Assembly (NCBI GenBank): GCA_021775195.1 | Contig: JAJFIG010000272.1 | Span: 1-5,070, forward strand | Direction of reading: 5' to 3' | Source of the DNA: Rhodospirillales bacterium | GTDB taxonomy: Bacteria > Pseudomonadota > Alphaproteobacteria > Rhodospirillales > 2-02-FULL-58-16 | DNA: 5,070 nt | Shown: positions 1-5,070 of the stretch, in pieces | Numbering within the stretch: the first letter of the stretch is position 1 | Layout: each line of letters starts with the position of its first letter | The notes under the pieces: generated by a model | Database searches by the model: none | What the model was told of the DNA's origin: nothing | What the model saw: only the letters and a program-made list of their open reading frames with translations | Translations under genes and position numbers: made by a program

Positions 1-3
1 GGT

Positions 4-34
4 AAATTCAGGGTTAGAATTTCGTCCCTGATTT
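4..34 (+). promoter_or_regulatory. Leader of the first SDR gene: possible -10 box and small inverted repeats
   Basis: The 59 bases before the first gene are relatively AT-rich. TAGAAT at 15-20 matches the sigma-70 -10 consensus at five of six positions. Its -35 box would lie off the left edge, so the promoter cannot be confirmed. Two small, mutually exclusive inverted repeats are visible: AAATTC (4-9) with GAATTT (17-22), and TCAGGG (8-13) with CCCTGA (26-31), the latter followed by TTT. They could be an operator, a weak terminator of a gene to the left, or chance. Confidence 0.25.
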
Positions 35-41
35 GGACACT

Positions 42-51
42 GGAGGAGGAG
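42..51 (+). promoter_or_regulatory. Ribosome binding site of the first SDR gene
   Basis: A purine-rich GGAGGAGGAG tract sits eight bases before ATG at 60. It decides the start in favour of this ATG over the in-frame TTG at 33, which lies upstream of the tract and has no Shine-Dalgarno sequence of its own. Confidence 0.8.
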
Positions 52-59
52 AGCCGGCC

Positions 60-821
60 ATGATCACAGCCGACCTGAGCGGAAAACGGGCGCTGGTAAC
101 CGGCGGTGCGTCGGGCATCGGGCTCGGCTGCGTCACCCTGCTGGCACGCCTGGGGGCGACGGTCGCCCTCAACCACAAGCCCGGCGACCCCCGCGGGCCC
201 GAGCAGGTTGCGGCGCTCAAGGCCGAGGGTCTCGACGTCATCGCCGCGCCCGGTTCCGTCGCCGTGCCCGGCGAGGCCGAGGCCATGGTCGAGGCTGCGG
301 TAGCGGCCCTGGGCGGGCTCGACTTCCTGGTCAACAACGCCGGCACGCCGGTGACTCCGGCGCCGATCCCACCCACCGAACTCGACCGGATGACCGAGGA
401 TTTCTGGCAGGAAATCCTGACCACCAACCTGATCGGCCCCTTCCGCTGCGCCCGGGCCGCGGCGCCGGCGCTGAAGGAAAGCCACGGCTGCGTCGTCAAC
501 ATCGCCTCGGTCGCCGGACTCGGCAAGCAGGGCAGCAGTACCGCCTATGCCGCCAGCAAGTCGGCCCTGGTCAGCCTGACCCGCAGCCTGGCGCGGGGCC
601 TGGCGCCCGAGGTCCGGGTCAACGCCGTCGCCCCGGGCCAGACCAAGACCCCGTGGACCGAGGCATGGCCCGAGGAACGCAAGCAGATGGCCCGCGACAT
701 GTCGGCCCTCAAGCGGCGCTCGAGCCCTGAGGACATCGCCGAGGCGGTGCTCTACCTTTGCGCCGGCGCCGCCATGGTCACCGGCCACACCCTGGTCGTC
801 GATGGCGGCATGATGCTGTAG
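60..821 (+). CDS. Classical short-chain dehydrogenase/reductase (SDR), FabG-like
   Basis: A 253-residue NAD(P)-dependent oxidoreductase of the classical SDR family, of normal length (about 250). Seen in the sequence: the Rossmann glycine motif TGGASGIG at residues 14-21, the structural NNAG at 92-95, and a full catalytic tetrad of Asn123, Ser150, Tyr163 and Lys167 (YAASK). The Asn lies in the usual TTNLIGPF context, and the C-terminus ends with VDGGMML. No signal peptide or membrane segment is seen, so it should be cytoplasmic. The family interconverts alcohols and ketones, but the substrate cannot be read from these motifs. It resembles 3-oxoacyl-ACP reductases and related sugar or alcohol dehydrogenases, and annotation as FabG would be over-precise. 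No acidic residue is obvious after the second beta strand (ALNHKPGD), so NADP preference is possible. The start at 60 is chosen for its strong ribosome binding site. It converges on a second SDR gene 18 bp away. Confidence 0.93.
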   Translation: MITADLSGKRALVTGGASGIGLGCVTLLARLGATVALNHKPGDPRGPEQVAALKAEGLDVIAAPGSVAVPGEAEAMVEAAVAALGGLDFLVNNAGTPVTPAPIPPTELDRMTEDFWQEILTTNLIGPFRCARAAAPALKESHGCVVNIASVAGLGKQGSSTAYAASKSALVSLTRSLARGLAPEVRVNAVAPGQTKTPWTEAWPEERKQMARDMSALKRRSSPEDIAEAVLYLCAGAAMVTGHTLVVDGGMML

Positions 822-873
822 GTCTCGCGCCCAAACTCCTCAGAAAGCAAAGTGGCGCATGCCACCGTCGACG
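797..873. repeat. Imperfect inverted repeat bridging the convergent 3' ends of the two SDR genes
   Basis: The stretch 797-812 (CGTCGATGGCGGCATG) is complementary to 858-873 (CATGCCACCGTCGACG) at 14 of 16 positions, with a 45-base spacer. It arises because both genes encode the conserved SDR C-terminal VDGGM motif on opposite strands. A smaller hairpin, GTGGC-GCAT-GCCAC at 852-865, overlaps the right arm. There is no T-run, so this is not a textbook intrinsic terminator. It could still fold in read-through RNA from either side. Confidence 0.45.
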
Positions 874-1598
874 TGGATCACCTCGCCGGTGATGTAGCGG
901 GCCAGGGGCGAGGCCAGGAAGGCGATCAGGCAGGCCATGTCCTCGGGCTCGCCGAAGTAGCCGACGGGGATGTTGGCGTCGATGAAGGCCTGGCGCTCGA
1001 CCGGGTCCTTGTGCAGGCGCTCGAGGATCTGCTCGCTGTTGATGCGCCCCGGGGGCAGGGAGTTGATGGTGATGCCGTCGGGCGCCAGCACCCGCGACAG
1101 GCCCTTGGCCCAGGCGTGCACGGCGGCCTTGGCCGACGACGCGATGTTGACCGCGCCGGGCTCGCTGGTCCCGGTGATGTTGATGATGCGCCCCCATTTC
1201 CGCTCCCGCATCCCGGGGACGACCTCATGGGTCAGGCGGCGCAGCATCTCGAAATTCAGCGTCATGCCCTCGTCCCAGGCATCGTCGGGGGCGTCCCAGG
1301 GCACCGGCCGCGTCCCCCCGGCGCAGTTGACCAGGATATCGACGCCGCCGAGGTCCCCGCAGGCCCGCTCGCGGATACGCGCCGGCGCCCCGTCGTCGGT
1401 AACGTCGTCGACAATGATCGCCGGCCGCGCCGCGCCGGTGCCGGCGATCTCGTCGGCCAGCGCCTCCAGCAGCGCCTCGCGCCGGGCGACGATGGCGACG
1501 CGGCAACCCTCCGCCGACAGCACCCGCGCCGTGCCCTTGCCGATCCCCTGGCTGGCACCGGTGACGAGGGCCGTCCGCCCATCCAGTTGCAAATCCAT
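840..1598 (-). CDS. Divergent SDR-family protein lacking the catalytic tyrosine
   Basis: A 252-residue SDR-fold protein. The nucleotide-binding half is normal: TGASQGIG at residues 13-20, NCAG at 91-94 in place of NNAG, and the helix Asn at 115 (TLNFEM). The arginine-containing AIVARRE stretch after the second beta strand favours NADP(H). The active-site segment is unusual. Where YxxxK is expected the protein reads ASSAK, so Ala153 replaces Tyr and Lys157 is kept. The preceding NITGTSEP has Gly at the expected Ser position, in a loop about three residues shorter than in the neighbouring SDR. The C-terminus has the usual VDGG. The codons are clear (GCG for Ala153) and the frame is intact, so this is not a decayed gene. 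I recall similar Tyr-less bacterial SDRs annotated as 3-oxoacyl-ACP reductases, which suggests a real subfamily with altered chemistry, but I could not check. Possible roles are reductase with different acid/base residues, lyase-like activity, or binding only. Confidence 0.9.
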   Translation of the reverse strand: MDLQLDGRTALVTGASQGIGKGTARVLSAEGCRVAIVARREALLEALADEIAGTGAARPAIIVDDVTDDGAPARIRERACGDLGGVDILVNCAGGTRPVPWDAPDDAWDEGMTLNFEMLRRLTHEVVPGMRERKWGRIINITGTSEPGAVNIASSAKAAVHAWAKGLSRVLAPDGITINSLPPGRINSEQILERLHKDPVERQAFIDANIPVGYFGEPEDMACLIAFLASPLARYITGEVIHVDGGMRHFAF

Positions 1599-1606
1599 GA
1601 TTACCG

Positions 1607-1614
1607 CTCCTCCC
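1607..1614 (-). promoter_or_regulatory. Ribosome binding site of the Tyr-less SDR gene
   Basis: On the minus strand GGGAGGAG lies eight bases before the ATG whose first base is 1598. It fixes the start at MDLQLDGR, directly before the first Rossmann strand, and rules out the longer in-frame extension toward 1688. Confidence 0.8.
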
Positions 1615-1687
1615 TGCCAAATCGATGACCGTATACTATTCTCCTGATACTGGCCGTGGTTGTTGAATTTCGGGGGACCCGGAACCA

Positions 1688-1718
1688 TTGACCCGGGGTG
1701 GGAGCCGCCTCATATAAC
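1688..1718 (+). promoter_or_regulatory. Candidate promoter of the phytochelatin synthase-like gene
   Basis: TTGACC (1688-1693) matches the -35 consensus at five of six positions. TATAAC (1713-1718) matches the -10 consensus at five of six, 44 bases before the start codon. The spacer is 19 bases, longer than the optimal 17. The second GACCCGG repeat overlaps the -35 box, which is where a regulator could interfere. A long spacer is typical of MerR-type activated promoters, but I see no strong dyad within it. Confidence 0.45.
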
Positions 1719-1746
1719 GAGACGGGCCGCTCGGGCCCTTCACACT

Positions 1747-1754
1747 GAGGAAAG
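1747..1754 (+). promoter_or_regulatory. Ribosome binding site of the phytochelatin synthase-like gene
   Basis: GAGGAAAG ends seven bases before ATG at 1762. A second in-frame ATG follows at 1768, two codons later, and could also be used. Either start leaves the signal peptide intact. Confidence 0.6.
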
Positions 1755-1761
1755 ACGATCG

Positions 1762-2487
1762 ATGACCATGCCACGCACCGCCGTTATCGCCCTGATTCTC
1801 GTTTCCGCCCTGACCGCCGCGCCGACCCGGGCCGGCGGCGACAGCGCCCAGGCTCCCGGGACTTACATCACACTGACCTCGCCCGAAGGCACGGCACGCC
1901 TGGCCCGCAGCGCCCACGCCACCGACTACCTGCCGCTGAGCACCACCTTCGCCACCCAGATCACCCAGACCTTCTGTTCCGTCGCCACCGGGGTCACGGT
2001 GCTGAACGCCCTGTCCGTGCCCCGGCCCGTCGACCCGGTCTATGCGCCGTACGCCTACTTCACCCAGAACAACTATTTCAACGACGCCGTCACCGCCATC
2101 CGCAACCGCGACCTGACCCGCAGCGACGGCATGACCCTGGACATGGCGGCCCGTGCCATGCGCATCCACGGCGCCCGCACGGTGCCCCACCACGCCGAGG
2201 ACGGCACCCTGGACGAGTTCCGCCAGCGCGCCAGCGCCAACCTCAAGCGGCCCGGCGATTTCGTCGTCATCAATTACCAGCGCAAGTTCATCGGCCAGCC
2301 CAAGGGAGCCCATTTCTCGCCCTTGGGTGCCTACGACGCCGCCACCGACACCTTCCTGATTCTCGATGTGGCACGCTACAAGTTCCCGCCCGTCTGGGTC
2401 CGCGCGGAGGACCTGTTCGCGGCCATGAACACCCAGGATTCGGAAATCGCCCGCAGCCGCGGCTACATCCTGGTTAGCAATCCTTAG
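1762..2487 (+). CDS. Exported phytochelatin synthase-like protein (glutathione gamma-glutamylcysteinyltransferase family)
   Basis: A 241-residue protein of the phytochelatin synthase catalytic-domain family (papain-like clan). Eukaryotic members join gamma-Glu-Cys units from glutathione into metal-binding phytochelatins. Bacterial single-domain members such as the Nostoc protein mainly remove Gly from glutathione. The triad is readable: Cys72 in TQTFCSVATG, His184 in GAHFSPLGAYD and Asp202 in LILDVARYKFPPVWV. The 18-residue His-Asp spacing matches what I recall for the plant and Nostoc enzymes. FFTQ-like YFTQNNYFND and GMTLD are further family hallmarks. Residues 1-24 form a signal peptide (MTMPRT, then the hydrophobic AVIALILVSALTAAP, probable cleavage after TRA), so it should act in the periplasm. 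The Cys-rich C-terminal domain of eukaryotic enzymes is absent, as in other bacterial forms. Its TAG stop interlocks with the stop of the convergent membrane-protein gene. Likely role: periplasmic glutathione processing or metal tolerance (inferred). Confidence 0.92.
   Translation: MTMPRTAVIALILVSALTAAPTRAGGDSAQAPGTYITLTSPEGTARLARSAHATDYLPLSTTFATQITQTFCSVATGVTVLNALSVPRPVDPVYAPYAYFTQNNYFNDAVTAIRNRDLTRSDGMTLDMAARAMRIHGARTVPHHAEDGTLDEFRQRASANLKRPGDFVVINYQRKFIGQPKGAHFSPLGAYDAATDTFLILDVARYKFPPVWVRAEDLFAAMNTQDSEIARSRGYILVSNP
2484..2487. other. Interlocked stop codons of convergent genes
   Basis: The tetranucleotide TTAG holds TAG (2485-2487) ending the plus-strand phytochelatin synthase-like gene and, on the other strand, TAA (2486-2484) ending the DUF1624 gene. 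There is no room for a terminator between them, so transcripts from both sides must overlap at their 3' ends unless termination occurs inside coding sequence. Confidence 0.9.
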
Positions 2488-3617
2488 AACAACCTCCATA
2501 TGGAATCGGCGCCGCGCGTCCGCTTGAAGTCTCCGTACCACTTGCACAGCGGCCACAGCATGGCCAGCCCGAGCAGCCAGCAAAGCCCGGCAAGGCTTAG
2601 GATGTGGTCGTTGCGGTTGTAGACCACCAGGCTCATCAGGGCGTAGATGTAGAGGTGGGCGACGTAGAAGAACAGCGGCGAGCGGCCGTAGGCCAGGAGC
2701 ACGCCGCCGAAGCGGGCCAGCAACCCCTCGCCCATCCACAGCAGGCAGATCACCAGGAAGTTCACCCCCAGCGTCAGGGCCAGGAACGACAGGCTCGGCG
2801 GGTACTTGGTCACCTGCAGGAAGGCCAGCGCTCCTGTATCCACCGCCGGGCGAAGGTTGCCGAAGCCGCCCACTCCACGGATCACAAAAAAGGCCGCCAG
2901 CAACGCCAGCCCGGCGCTCATCGCGTGACGGTATGCACGATCCCGGTCTCGGACCCAGTACCAGCCGTAGGCCATGCCGAAGCCGGTGACCCCAAGCCAC
3001 GGAATCAGGGGATAGTTGACCCGCACCATCCCGGCGTCGCCGGCAACCACCAGCAGGCGGACGATAAGCGGGAACTCCCGAACCTCCATGCCCAGTCCGG
3101 CAACAAAAAGCTGGGTTGCGAGCACGCAGGCGGCGCTCGCCGCCACCACCGCCGCCGGCCGCCAGCACAGCGCCAAAGCCGAAAGCACCATCGCCAGCCC
3201 CAGGGTCGACAGCACGCCCGTCGACAGAATCCTCTCCACGTTACCCGAGCGGATGATCCAGGCCGGGTTCTCGGCCACGAACTGCAACGCCACCAGGATC
3301 AGGCCGCGGATGACGAAGTTGCGGGCGATACGTCCGTTGGACCAGCCGATGTCGGTCCGCGCCGCGGCGAACAGCACCATCCCCATGCCCATCATGAAGA
3401 AGAAGCCCGGCGCCGCCAGGTGCGAAATGTAACGCGCCGCGAAGTTCCAGACGTCCGCCGTGTAGAGAGCCGGCGCCGACCAGATCTCCTTGGTCCCGTC
3501 GTATTTCATCAAGAAGCTTTTCACGTGATCAAGGGCCATCACCACCATGATCAAGCCCTTCAGGGCATCCAGGGCCAGGGCACGTTCGCCGCCCGCCCTT
3601 GGTGCGCCGTCACTCAT
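2484..3617 (-). CDS. DUF1624 / heparan-alpha-glucosaminide N-acetyltransferase-like integral membrane protein
   Basis: A 377-residue, strongly hydrophobic protein with about ten predicted membrane segments (roughly residues 18-36, 62-86, 98-116, 130-152, 153-174, 200-220, 230-250, 272-295, 305-333 and 342-362). Family signs are the N-terminal LDALKG (16-21) followed by MALDH (His31), HLAAPGFFFMMG (His66), NYPLIPWLG, VTKYPPSLSFL (TKYPP at 270-274) and SPLFFYVAHLYIY (His321). Together these match bacterial DUF1624 proteins, related to the lysosomal enzyme that moves acetyl from acetyl-CoA across the membrane onto a terminal glucosamine. A role in acylating an envelope glycan or lipid is plausible but inferred; bacterial members are largely uncharacterised. 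The ATG at 3617 lies inside the end of the upstream ABC gene (8-bp overlap) and has GGAAGG seven bases before it, so the pair is probably translationally coupled. Confidence 0.88.
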   Translation of the reverse strand: MSDGAPRAGGERALALDALKGLIMVVMALDHVKSFLMKYDGTKEIWSAPALYTADVWNFAARYISHLAAPGFFFMMGMGMVLFAAARTDIGWSNGRIARNFVIRGLILVALQFVAENPAWIIRSGNVERILSTGVLSTLGLAMVLSALALCWRPAAVVAASAACVLATQLFVAGLGMEVREFPLIVRLLVVAGDAGMVRVNYPLIPWLGVTGFGMAYGWYWVRDRDRAYRHAMSAGLALLAAFFVIRGVGGFGNLRPAVDTGALAFLQVTKYPPSLSFLALTLGVNFLVICLLWMGEGLLARFGGVLLAYGRSPLFFYVAHLYIYALMSLVVYNRNDHILSLAGLCWLLGLAMLWPLCKWYGDFKRTRGADSIWRLF

Positions 3618-3630
3618 CCGCCGCCCTTCC
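3610..3630 (-). promoter_or_regulatory. Overlapping stop/start junction with ribosome binding site (ABC gene to DUF1624 gene)
   Basis: On the minus strand GGAAGG (3630-3625) precedes ATG (3617-3615), and the upstream reading frame ends at TGA (3612-3610), giving ATGAGTGA. The genes overlap by eight bases in different frames. This arrangement normally means one transcript and translational coupling. Confidence 0.8.
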
Positions 3631-5070
3631 GCTCCGTGGTCCCGTGGCTTCGGCCAGGCGGGAGGCCATCTCGCCCATGACTGCGAGACCCAGGTTGGCG
3701 TCCCTGCGCACCAGGTCGAGGAACAGGTCCCGGGTGACGCAAAGCACCGTCAGGGGGGTCTTCGCCATCACCGTCGCCACCCGCCGGGTATCGGCGAGGA
3801 GCGCGACTTCGCCGATCACGGTCCCCTTGGTGCGCACCGCCAGCACCTGCCGTTCGACGCCCTCACCGAAGGAGACCTCGGCGTCGCCGTCGATGATGAA
3901 GTAGGCGCAGTCGGCCCCGTCGCCCCGGTGGAAAAGGACCTCTCCGGCGGCGAATTCATGGCGCGAGCTGGCGTAGGCGAGCAGCTTCAGGGTCGCCGTG
4001 TCGAGCCCCTTCAGCAAGGGCATGGCCCCCAGCACCTCGACCTCTTCCAGGTTGGTGCCGGCCCGTTCCTCGGTGGCCGCTGGCCGGGCGCCACTCCGTT
4101 CCTCGACGATCCGCCCGCCGCCCATGACCAGGACCGTCTCGAAGGCCTCCAGTCCGCGCCGCTCGCGGTCGATCCAGATCAGGCCTCGGCCGGTGGTTTC
4201 CTCGAGCACGGCGGCGAGGATCCGGTCCTGTTCGTCGGGATCGACGGCGCTCAAGGCCTCGTTGACCACCAGCAGCACCGGCTTCTTGATCAGCGAGCGC
4301 GCCAGAGCCAGCTTCTGGCGCTGTGCCGTCGACAGCCGGGCACCGCTCCGCCCGGCATCGGTGTCGAGGCCCAGGCCCATGATGTCGTCGCAGAGCTCCA
4401 TCTCCTCCAGGACTTCGCGGGTCAGGCCATCGACGGCGCCCCTGTGCTGCCCCCGGCCCCGGTCGATGCGCCCGAACAGAAGGTTGCACTGCACCGTAAT
4501 CCCGGCATTGACGGCGCCGGGATCGAAGAAATCGACCTTGTCCCGCAACGCCGCCGGCAGCCCGTCGGCGAAGGCCCGCCGGGCCGCCAGGATCCGGTCC
4601 CGGATCTCGTCGTCGACCAGGCCCAGGCGCTGGTGGGCCGGTGCCATGGAAAAGGCGAGGGCCAGCAGCAGGGCCCGGTCGGTCCCCGCGGCCCTCGTGC
4701 ATCCGGCCATGTCGACGCGGCGCAGCAGGCCCTGGTATTCCGGCAGGGCATCGGGGTCGATGAGGCTAAGGCGCCCGAGACGTTCGTCGTTGGAGCCGAC
4801 GCCGCCGAACATCTCGACCGTCATGGCGGCGATGGCGTAGCCGATCTCCAGCAACCGCTCGAGCACCCCGGCGTCCCCCAGAACCTTGAGCACATAGGCG
4901 TTGGCGCCCAGGTGATGGACGTCCAGGGTCCCGTCCCGGGGACGGCCGAAGAGCAGGTTCTCGCCGATGGTGGCGTTGTCGATAAAGGCGTCCTTGTCGA
5001 AGAACTCCACGGCCCCGGCCAGCCGGGAATCATCCAGCCGCGCCCGGAGCCGCGTCCGCGCCGCCAGCAG
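3610..5070 (-). CDS. ABC transporter-type protein with degenerate nucleotide-binding domain and C-terminal cyclic-nucleotide-binding domain (5' end outside window)
   Basis: The last 486 residues of a larger protein; the frame is open through the right edge, so Walker A and any membrane domain lie beyond it. Residues are numbered from the first codon in the window. A Q-loop-like block (FFD...ENLLFG, 23-42) is followed by about 140 mostly helical residues, then a second such block (FFD...CNLLFG, 181-200). Next come the signature LSTAQ (246-250), the Walker B-like LLVVNEALSAVD (Asn270, Glu271, D-loop Asp277) and IWIDRERR, where Asp301 stands at the H-loop His. Residues from about 342 form a cNMP-binding-type domain with its phosphate-binding-cassette motif GEVALL...RRVATV (Glu421, Arg429/430), ending at RAADE. 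The departures (Thr-Ala for Gly-Gly, Asn for Walker B Asp, missing His) suggest weak or no ATP hydrolysis, while Glu271 is kept. Such CNB domains bind cyclic nucleotides or act as structural sensors. The GTG at 5010 is not a likely start because the domain continues upstream. It is coupled to the DUF1624 gene. Confidence 0.85.
   Translation of the reverse strand: MLAARTRLRARLDDSRLAGAVEFFDKDAFIDNATIGENLLFGRPRDGTLDVHHLGANAYVLKVLGDAGVLERLLEIGYAIAAMTVEMFGGVGSNDERLGRLSLIDPDALPEYQGLLRRVDMAGCTRAAGTDRALLLALAFSMAPAHQRLGLVDDEIRDRILAARRAFADGLPAALRDKVDFFDPGAVNAGITVQCNLLFGRIDRGRGQHRGAVDGLTREVLEEMELCDDIMGLGLDTDAGRSGARLSTAQRQKLALARSLIKKPVLLVVNEALSAVDPDEQDRILAAVLEETTGRGLIWIDRERRGLEAFETVLVMGGGRIVEERSGARPAATEERAGTNLEEVEVLGAMPLLKGLDTATLKLLAYASSRHEFAAGEVLFHRGDGADCAYFIIDGDAEVSFGEGVERQVLAVRTKGTVIGEVALLADTRRVATVMAKTPLTVLCVTRDLFLDLVRRDANLGLAVMGEMASRLAEATGPRSGRAADE

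Larger units (their letters stand above)
1599..1761. promoter_or_regulatory. Divergent intergenic control region
   Basis: This 163-bp gap separates the divergent SDR and phytochelatin synthase-like genes and is the longest non-coding stretch of the window. It contains both ribosome binding sites, a plus-strand promoter candidate, a palindromic GTATAC at 1631-1636, and two short direct repeats. These are ATACT at 1633-1637 and 1647-1651, and GACCCGG at 1676-1682 and 1690-1696; both have a 14-base period. GTATAC cores occur in operators of some GntR-family repressors, but the flanks here are not symmetrical. No convincing sigma-70 promoter for the minus-strand SDR gene was found. Confidence 0.5.

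Noticed and set aside
33..59. TTG start giving a nine-residue N-terminal extension of the first SDR
   Set aside because: The extension would translate the Shine-Dalgarno tract itself, and the ATG at 60 begins at the normal SDR N-terminus.
822..839. Intrinsic terminator between the convergent SDR genes
   Set aside because: The 18 bases hold no GC-rich stem followed by a T-run; only the coding-end inverted repeat is present, and it lacks a U-tract.
852..1628. Plus-strand frame of 258 codons opposite the second SDR gene
   Set aside because: It has no motif or plausible ribosome binding site and lies wholly antisense to an SDR gene with recognisable Rossmann motifs.
1636..3168. A 510-codon open frame on the minus strand running through the phytochelatin synthase-like gene and half of the DUF1624 gene
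   Set aside because: Its translation is Gly/Arg/Ala-rich with no recognisable motif, it is antisense to a well-supported gene, and high GC content makes long spurious frames common.
2604..3680. A 358-codon plus-strand frame opposite the DUF1624 gene
   Set aside because: The His/Gln/Arg-rich product shows no domain. It mirrors the codons of a hydrophobic membrane protein whose family motifs are clear on the other strand.
3956..4840. Long frames in both orientations overlapping the ABC/CNB gene in other registers
   Set aside because: Their translations are low-complexity Arg/Pro/Ser/Gly sequence, whereas the chosen frame carries ABC and CNB motifs.
5008..5010. GTG as the true start of the ABC/CNB gene
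   Set aside because: The frame stays open to the window edge, there is no ribosome binding site before it, and the ABC domain would lack Walker A. The gene is simply cut by the window.
1..5070. Insertion sequences, tRNA genes, CRISPR arrays, attachment sites
   Set aside because: I found no transposase-like protein, terminal inverted repeats, regularly spaced repeats or tRNA-like cloverleaf on either strand.

Overview
The window is GC-rich (roughly two thirds G+C by eye) and almost wholly coding. It carries five genes. Gene style, strong Shine-Dalgarno sites and the protein families point to a high-GC Gram-negative bacterium. An alphaproteobacterium of the Rhodospirillales type is my best guess, but this is inference and no marker gene is present to settle it.

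Layout from left to right. (1) 60-821, plus strand: a complete classical short-chain dehydrogenase/reductase (SDR) with an intact Asn-Ser-Tyr-Lys active site. (2) 840-1598, minus strand: a second, divergent SDR. It keeps the nucleotide-binding glycine motif and the active-site Lys, but has Ala where the catalytic Tyr belongs and no Ser at the usual site. The two SDR genes converge with only 18 bp between them. (3) 1599-1761: the only sizeable non-coding stretch, a 163-bp divergent control region with a plausible plus-strand promoter of long spacer. (4) 1762-2487, plus strand: a short, single-domain phytochelatin synthase-like cysteine peptidase/transpeptidase with a signal peptide and a complete Cys-His-Asp triad. 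(5) 2484-3617, minus strand: a multi-pass membrane protein of the DUF1624 / heparan-alpha-glucosaminide N-acetyltransferase-like family. Its stop codon interlocks with that of the phytochelatin synthase gene. (6) 3610-5070, minus strand, 5' end outside the window: the C-terminal part of a large ABC-transporter-type protein. It has an aberrant nucleotide-binding domain (LSTAQ signature, Asn for the Walker B Asp, Asp for the H-loop His, and a Q-loop-like block present twice) followed by a cyclic-nucleotide-binding-type sensor domain.

The ABC/CNB gene and the DUF1624 gene overlap by 8 bp in the order ABC then DUF1624, so they are very probably one translationally coupled operon. This suggests a joint envelope function such as export plus acyl modification of a glycan or lipid, though no substrate can be read from sequence. 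The phytochelatin synthase-like protein probably acts on glutathione outside the cytoplasm. Nothing links the two SDRs to a specific pathway. I see no mobile element, RNA gene, CRISPR array or phage feature. The most unusual items are the degenerate, internally duplicated ABC domain fused to a CNB domain, the Tyr-less SDR, and the exported phytochelatin synthase homologue.
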